DNA from: Antarctobacter albus
GTDB taxonomy: Bacteria; Pseudomonadota; Alphaproteobacteria; Rhodobacterales; Rhodobacteraceae
Length of the DNA: 64,000 bases
NCBI RefSeq assembly: GCF_900101505.1
Contig: NZ_FMZI01000002.1
Coordinates: 434,001-498,000 of the forward strand
Direction of reading: 5' to 3'
Shown piece by piece: positions 60,609-64,000 of the stretch. The first letter of the stretch is position 1. Every line of letters begins with the position of its first letter. Both the position numbers and the translations under genes were made by a program. The notes below the pieces were generated by a model. That model was given only the letters and a program-made list of their open reading frames with translations. It did not search any database and was not told the DNA's origin.

Positions 60609-60854
60609 ATGATGTATCGTCAGCGCCTTCAACGCCTTTCAGGCTCTCTGGTCATGTCGACCTTCATGTCCGCCGCGCTATCGGGCGTGTTCAGCCTGCT
60701 GGAATTCGGACTTTCGATCCAGTGGCTGCAGGTTTGGGGGCAAAGCATCCTGATCGCCTTGCCGATCGCGTTCTCGCTGGACATGGTGTTCGGAGACAAG
60801 CTGCGCTTTCTGTCGAGCAAACTGGCGGATAAGGCAGCAAGCGTTTGGCCGTGA
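60609..60854 (+). CDS. DUF2798-like small membrane protein
   Basis: 81 residues with two hydrophobic helices (MSTFMSAALSGVFSLLEFG and ILIALPIAFSLDMVFG) and the closing basic stretch of DUF2798 proteins. It starts one base after the FMN reductase stop (a second ATG at 60612 is possible), so it belongs to the same operon. Function unknown. Confidence 0.7.
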   Translation: MMYRQRLQRLSGSLVMSTFMSAALSGVFSLLEFGLSIQWLQVWGQSILIALPIAFSLDMVFGDKLRFLSSKLADKAASVWP

Positions 60855-60863
60855 CGCATGAAA

Positions 60864-60891
60864 GCCGGAAGGGGCAGGCAACCCTTCCGGC
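60864..60891. terminator. Bidirectional intrinsic terminator
   Basis: GCCGGAAGGG (60864-60873) and CCCTTCCGGC (60882-60891) form a perfect 10-bp stem with an 8-base loop. On the minus strand it is followed by TTTC. It sits between the end of the pirin operon and the end of the leftward HutD operon. Confidence 0.72.
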
Positions 60892-60990
60892 CTGGCGTTC
60901 CGGAGTCCTGGGGGCCGCGCGCCTCTCCACCCAAGGCGGTCGTCGCTCCTGTATGGGGCATGGGACTGGCCGCGCTGCGGCCGGAAAAGT

Positions 60991-61551
60991 TCAGGCGGGC
61001 TGCAGGACCACAGATACCAGGGTTGCCTTTCCGGTGAGATGTGTCTCCGCCGGAATGTCCCTCACAAGGGTCATCGCGCTGATCGAGGTGCTTGGGGACG
61101 TGGCAATTGCACAGTCACCGGCCACACAGAATATCGCGCTTGGGGAGCTTCCCGTCCTGGCGCGGCCGTTCAGCCGCATGACCGAGACCTGCGCCGCAAG
61201 ACGCGCAGGGTCGAAGAACAGGTTCAGATAGCGGACAGGGCCGTTCACCAAACGCCCTTCGATGTGTCGGTCTCCGTCGATGCGGCTCGGGACGAGGGGC
61301 GCAATCTCGCGCCAAATGTCCGTGCCAGCTTCCGTGATCCTGGTGCCTTGGCCTTCGATCACGGTGCTGATCCTCACGAGGCCGGGAAAGACCGAATACG
61401 GGCCATCGCGTTCGACGATGGCCGTACTCAGACGCCAGAGCAGGCCGCCGTCGCGGGTTTCCGCGCAAATCTCGGAGGTGGTGCCGCCTCCGTTGCGCCA
61501 TGCCATTTCGGTCCAGTGGTCGGGACCGATGAGCTGTAGAGCCTGGCTCAT
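60991..61551 (-). CDS. HutD/Ves-family cupin protein
   Basis: 186 residues from the ATG at 61551. HutD/Ves features are WRNGGGTTSEICAE near the N-terminus, WRLSTAIVERDGPYSVFPGL and a C-terminal cupin half ending THLTGKATLVSVVL. HutD is found in histidine-utilisation loci, where it may limit pathway flux; no hut genes are present here. It overlaps the M19-like gene by 4 bases, so the two are coupled. Confidence 0.83.
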   Translation of the reverse strand: MSQALQLIGPDHWTEMAWRNGGGTTSEICAETRDGGLLWRLSTAIVERDGPYSVFPGLVRISTVIEGQGTRITEAGTDIWREIAPLVPSRIDGDRHIEGRLVNGPVRYLNLFFDPARLAAQVSVMRLNGRARTGSSPSAIFCVAGDCAIATSPSTSISAMTLVRDIPAETHLTGKATLVSVVLQPA

Positions 61552-62534
61552 GTGGCGGGCCCGAAACTCTCGTCGTAGAACCGGAGCCAGTTCCCACCGA
61601 TGACACCAGAGATGTTCTCGTCCGAAAAACCGACGCGGCGCAGGCCCGTCTCGAGGTTGGCAAAGTCGCGATTGTCCCGGAACCACTCCGGTTGCGGCGG
61701 GAAGCCGGCGGCAGAAGCAGATCCTTCGCCATAGTCCATTTCGCGGGTCCAGCGACCCACGCGCATCCATTCCACCACGCTGTCCGGTTGATCCTGGCAC
61801 AGGTCGCTGCCAATCCCGATGTGTTCAGGACCCATGAGGTCCGCGGTGCGCGCCACCATTTCGCAGAAATCGTCGAGCGTGCAGTCGCTGCCACCCTTCA
61901 GGTGATGGGGATAGAGCGAAAAGCCCAGCATGCCGCCACTTTGCGCCAGCGCCCGCAGCACATCGTCGGACTTGTTGCGCTTGGCGGGATGCCATGCCGA
62001 GGGGTTGGCATGGGTGATCGCGATGGGGCGGTCCGAAATCTCGATCGCTTCGAGCGTCGAACGGTCGGCGGAATGCGACATGTCCACCACCAGTCCGGTC
62101 CGGTTCATTTCCTTGATGACCTGCCGGCCCATCCGGGTGATGCCGGGGTCGTCAGCCTCGTAACAGCCCGTCGCCAGCAGTGATTGGTTGTTGTAGCTGA
62201 GCTGCATGAAGCGCACGCCCAGGTCGTGCAGGATCTCGACCAGGCCGATGTCGGCCTCGATGGGGGCAGGGGTCTGAAGGCCAAGGAAAATCGCCGTGCG
62301 CCCCGTTTCCCGGGCCCGACGCACGTCATCCCCGGTGCGTCCCTTGAAAATCAGGTCGCTGTGACGCTGAAAGCGCAGGTTCCAGTCCGCGATGTTCGCG
62401 GCGGTGGCGCGGAAATCCTCGTGGTAGGCAATGGTGACATGCACTGCGTCCAGGCCGCCTTCGCGCATCTGGTCAAAGATTTTCGGAGACCAATTGGCGT
62501 ATTGGAGGCAGTCGATCCGGTAAGTCTGGGGCAT
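61548..62534 (-). CDS. M19 renal-dipeptidase-like protein with altered metal site
   Basis: 328 residues from the ATG at 62534 (MPQTYRIDCLQ). The M19 barrel is recognised from LVVDMSHSADRSTLEAIEIS, ITHANPSAWHPAKRNKSDDVL and HIGIGSDL. The N-terminal HxD metal motif of dipeptidases is absent (RIDCLQYANW instead), and the bridging Glu region reads IFLGLQTPAP instead of the usual IEGG. One metal site therefore seems lost. It may be a single-metal hydrolase or have changed chemistry. It is divergent from a LysR gene and shares a possible operator with it. Confidence 0.78.
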   Translation of the reverse strand: MPQTYRIDCLQYANWSPKIFDQMREGGLDAVHVTIAYHEDFRATAANIADWNLRFQRHSDLIFKGRTGDDVRRARETGRTAIFLGLQTPAPIEADIGLVEILHDLGVRFMQLSYNNQSLLATGCYEADDPGITRMGRQVIKEMNRTGLVVDMSHSADRSTLEAIEISDRPIAITHANPSAWHPAKRNKSDDVLRALAQSGGMLGFSLYPHHLKGGSDCTLDDFCEMVARTADLMGPEHIGIGSDLCQDQPDSVVEWMRVGRWTREMDYGEGSASAAGFPPQPEWFRDNRDFANLETGLRRVGFSDENISGVIGGNWLRFYDESFGPAT

Positions 62535-62579
62535 GGAACTCTCTAGTCTGCAAAGGTCATGCAACTATGGCGCGCCAGA

Positions 62580-62593
62580 GTGACTTCAGTCAC
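62580..62593. promoter_or_regulatory. Operator palindrome GTGACT-TC-AGTCAC
   Basis: A perfect 6+6 dyad in the 100-base gap between the M19-like gene and the divergent LysR gene. Its core TGACTTCAG recurs on the other side of the LysR gene at 63535. Confidence 0.6.
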
Positions 62594-62634
62594 ACTCAAT
62601 TATCTGAACCCAACTTAAGAATCGTTGAATCTCT

Positions 62635-63537
62635 ATGGCCATCAAGATCGAAATGCTTCGCTGTTTTGTCGCCGTCGCCGAGCATGGCAACCTGAATGAT
62701 GCCGCGAACCGGTTGGGGCGTACGCCCTCGGCGGTGTCCATGTCGCTCAAGCAACTGACGGACCATCTGGGGGCGCCGCTGTTCGAAAGCGACCGCAAGA
62801 ACCGTCTCACGACGCTGGGGCAGCTGGTCCTGACCGAGGCCCGTGCGGGGACGGCGCAATTCGACCGCTGCATCGATTCCATCGTGCAGATGACGCAGGC
62901 CCGCAGCGGTATCGTAAGGGTCGGCGCGGTTCCCTCGGTGACGACGGCGATCCTGCCGGACGTGGTGCAAACCTTCGTTCATGACCGCCCGGACGTGGTG
63001 ATCCAGGTGCGGGACATGGATTCCGGCACGGTCCAGCGCGAGGTCGAGTTGGGGCGCATCGACATTGGCATAGGATCCTGCCGGGGGCCGACAGGTGCGC
63101 TGAGGCGGGTCGTCCTGTTCTCGGAACCCTTCGGAGTGATCTGCGCGGTCGATCATCCGCTTGCGGCCGCGAAGGCACCGCTGTCCTGGGAAGAATTGGC
63201 CAAGGTGCCTGTCATCTCGAACGCATCCGGCGACGTGATCGAAAACGCGGCCTTCCGTGCCATCGACGAGGCGGCAAACCTGCGCATCCGCAACACGGCC
63301 TCCGTTCTGGGAATGGTCAGGGCAGGGGTTGGCGTGACGGTCCTGCCGCGTCTCGCGATCGAGGGGCTGGGGCCGGGACTGGTTTTTGTCGCGCTGGCCG
63401 ATCCGACAGCCCGCCGCCACGTCGAGATCATGACCCGCGCCCAGTCTGAAATGGTCCCGGTCGCCAGTGCCTTCGAGAAGGCAGTGATCGAGGGGATCGA
63501 GCGCGCCAAGCGCGAAGATCGGATCATTCCCAGCTGA
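62635..63537 (+). CDS. LysR-family regulator between the M19-like and TAXI genes
   Basis: 300 residues. The winged helix MLRCFVAVAEHGNLNDAANRLGRTPSAVSMSLKQL is followed by an effector domain (GIVRVGAVPSVTTAILPDVV). It is divergent from the M19/HutD pair and upstream of a TAXI binding protein, with matching TGACTTCAG sites on both flanks, so it probably controls both. Confidence 0.88.
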   Translation: MAIKIEMLRCFVAVAEHGNLNDAANRLGRTPSAVSMSLKQLTDHLGAPLFESDRKNRLTTLGQLVLTEARAGTAQFDRCIDSIVQMTQARSGIVRVGAVPSVTTAILPDVVQTFVHDRPDVVIQVRDMDSGTVQREVELGRIDIGIGSCRGPTGALRRVVLFSEPFGVICAVDHPLAAAKAPLSWEELAKVPVISNASGDVIENAAFRAIDEAANLRIRNTASVLGMVRAGVGVTVLPRLAIEGLGPGLVFVALADPTARRHVEIMTRAQSEMVPVASAFEKAVIEGIERAKREDRIIPS

Positions 63538-63555
63538 CTTCAGAAATCCTGAAGT
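63535..63555. promoter_or_regulatory. Inverted repeat ACTTCAG-AAATC-CTGAAGT after the LysR gene
   Basis: Perfect 7-bp arms at 63537-63543 and 63549-63555, starting within the LysR stop region, with TGACTTCAG at 63535-63543. It could be a terminator hairpin, but no U-tract follows immediately (TTGAGG). Its sequence match to the site upstream of the LysR gene favours an operator for the TAXI gene. Confidence 0.5.
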
Positions 63556-63660
63556 TGAGGACATAAGTTTTTAATTGATTGAAGCGACGCCTCCGCGTCT
63601 CCTGTGTCCAATACCTTCGGCCGCACGGGCGATCCCGTGCTTGTGATGATGGAGACCAAA

Positions 63661-64000
63661 ATGACCGACACACTCACCCGCCGCAGATTGCTTGCCACGG
63701 CTGCCGCCGCGCTGCCTCTTGCCGCGATGCCGCGGCTGGCGGCTGCCCAGGCGCCGGATTTCCTGACCATCGGCGGCGGCCCTTCGGGCGGCGTCTTTGG
63801 CATCGTCGGAACCGGCGTGGCCGACATCCTGTCCCGTGTTTTCCCCTCGTCGATCATCGATGTCCAGCCCGGCGGCTCCGGCCCGAACCTCCTGCGGGTG
63901 CGGGATGGCAAGGCGGATCTTGGCATCACCTCGGCCAACAATGCCCTGGACGCATGGGAAGGCCGCGACCCGGCCACTCCGGACCGTCCGGTGCAGAACG
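63661..64000 (+). CDS. TAXI-family TRAP binding protein, N-terminal part (3' cut by window)
   Basis: 113 codons are visible. ATG 63661 follows GGAG at a 6-base spacing. The N-terminus TRRRLLATAAAALPLAAMPRLAAAQ is a Tat-like signal, then DFLTIGGGPSGGVFGIVGTGVADIL is the TAXI opening. It is a second TAXI receptor in the window and differs from the one at 15724 in signal type and sequence. The permease probably lies beyond the window. The cargo may be the compound handled by the M19-like enzyme. Confidence 0.88.
   Translation, partial: MTDTLTRRRLLATAAAALPLAAMPRLAAAQAPDFLTIGGGPSGGVFGIVGTGVADILSRVFPSSIIDVQPGGSGPNLLRVRDGKADLGITSANNALDAWEGRDPATPDRPVQN

Noticed and set aside
1-64000. tRNA, rRNA, integrase, transposase or terminal repeats marking a genomic island
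   Set aside because: None could be recognised on either strand by reading; a tRNA search tool would be needed to exclude a tRNA gene fully.

Overview
The window is GC-rich DNA with tightly packed operons, many ATGA-type overlaps between stop and start codons, TRAP-TAXI transporters, RTX proteins and many oxidative aromatic-catabolism genes. This points to a marine alphaproteobacterium of the Rhodobacteraceae (roseobacter group). That placement rests on gene content and style, since no rRNA or other phylogenetic marker is present. I found no tRNA, rRNA, CRISPR array, insertion sequence or prophage core.

Layout. (1) 1-3985: end of an alpha-E gene, a transglutaminase-like gene, then a convergent RTX metalloprotease with six C-terminal ~50-residue repeats. 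(2) 4290-9342: a form I aerobic CO dehydrogenase locus (coxC-like regulator, coxM, coxS, coxL) that is broken: single-base frameshifts in coxC, coxM and coxL, plus an in-frame TAG in coxL. Only coxS is intact, and a truncated RidA-like fragment follows. (3) 9434-18293: an operon for the lower protocatechuate 4,5-cleavage/gallate route (GalB, GalC/LigK, GalD and LigI-type enzymes). It also holds a VOC-type extradiol dioxygenase, a TRAP-TAXI importer, a dienelactone-hydrolase-like enzyme and a 6PGDH-like dehydrogenase. (4) 18327-25535: a two-component flavin monooxygenase with its flavin reductase and a kinase-less FAD synthetase, an intradiol dioxygenase, a muconate cycloisomerase-like enzyme, a LysR regulator, an alpha/beta hydrolase and a small SCP2-like protein. 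The same 16-bp palindrome (GGTAT-N6-ATACC) lies in two control regions of this block. (5) 25778-28911: a beta-solenoid RTX protein and a small membrane protein.

(6) 29084-44418: two divergent operons. Leftward are a TPP-dependent acetoin-dehydrogenase-like complex whose E2 is split over two genes, an aldehyde dehydrogenase, an M24 protein, an acetoin-reductase-like SDR and an unusual regulator made of a winged helix fused to a solute-binding-protein fold. Rightward is a sugar-type ABC importer with a second, related SDR. Four copies of a TGTTCAAA-like repeat lie at the divergent promoter. (7) 44430-49419: a TPR-sulfotransferase, a Hint-domain protein and a phage-tail-collar/DUF6916/GNAT module. 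(8) 49782-54884: a BenE-type transporter, then a cobalamin riboswitch controlling a CbiX-like/ferredoxin protein and a BtuFCD-type importer, with a small Cys-rich leader ORF. (9) 54955-64000: a BisC-type molybdoenzyme; a LysR-controlled pirin/isochorismatase/FMN-reductase operon; and a LysR flanked by a divergent HutD/M19-like operon and a downstream TAXI binding protein that runs off the window. Operator-like repeats lie on both sides of the second LysR.

Overall this is a catabolic and accessory region: import systems, each next to its own enzymes and regulator, and one CO-oxidation locus apparently being lost.
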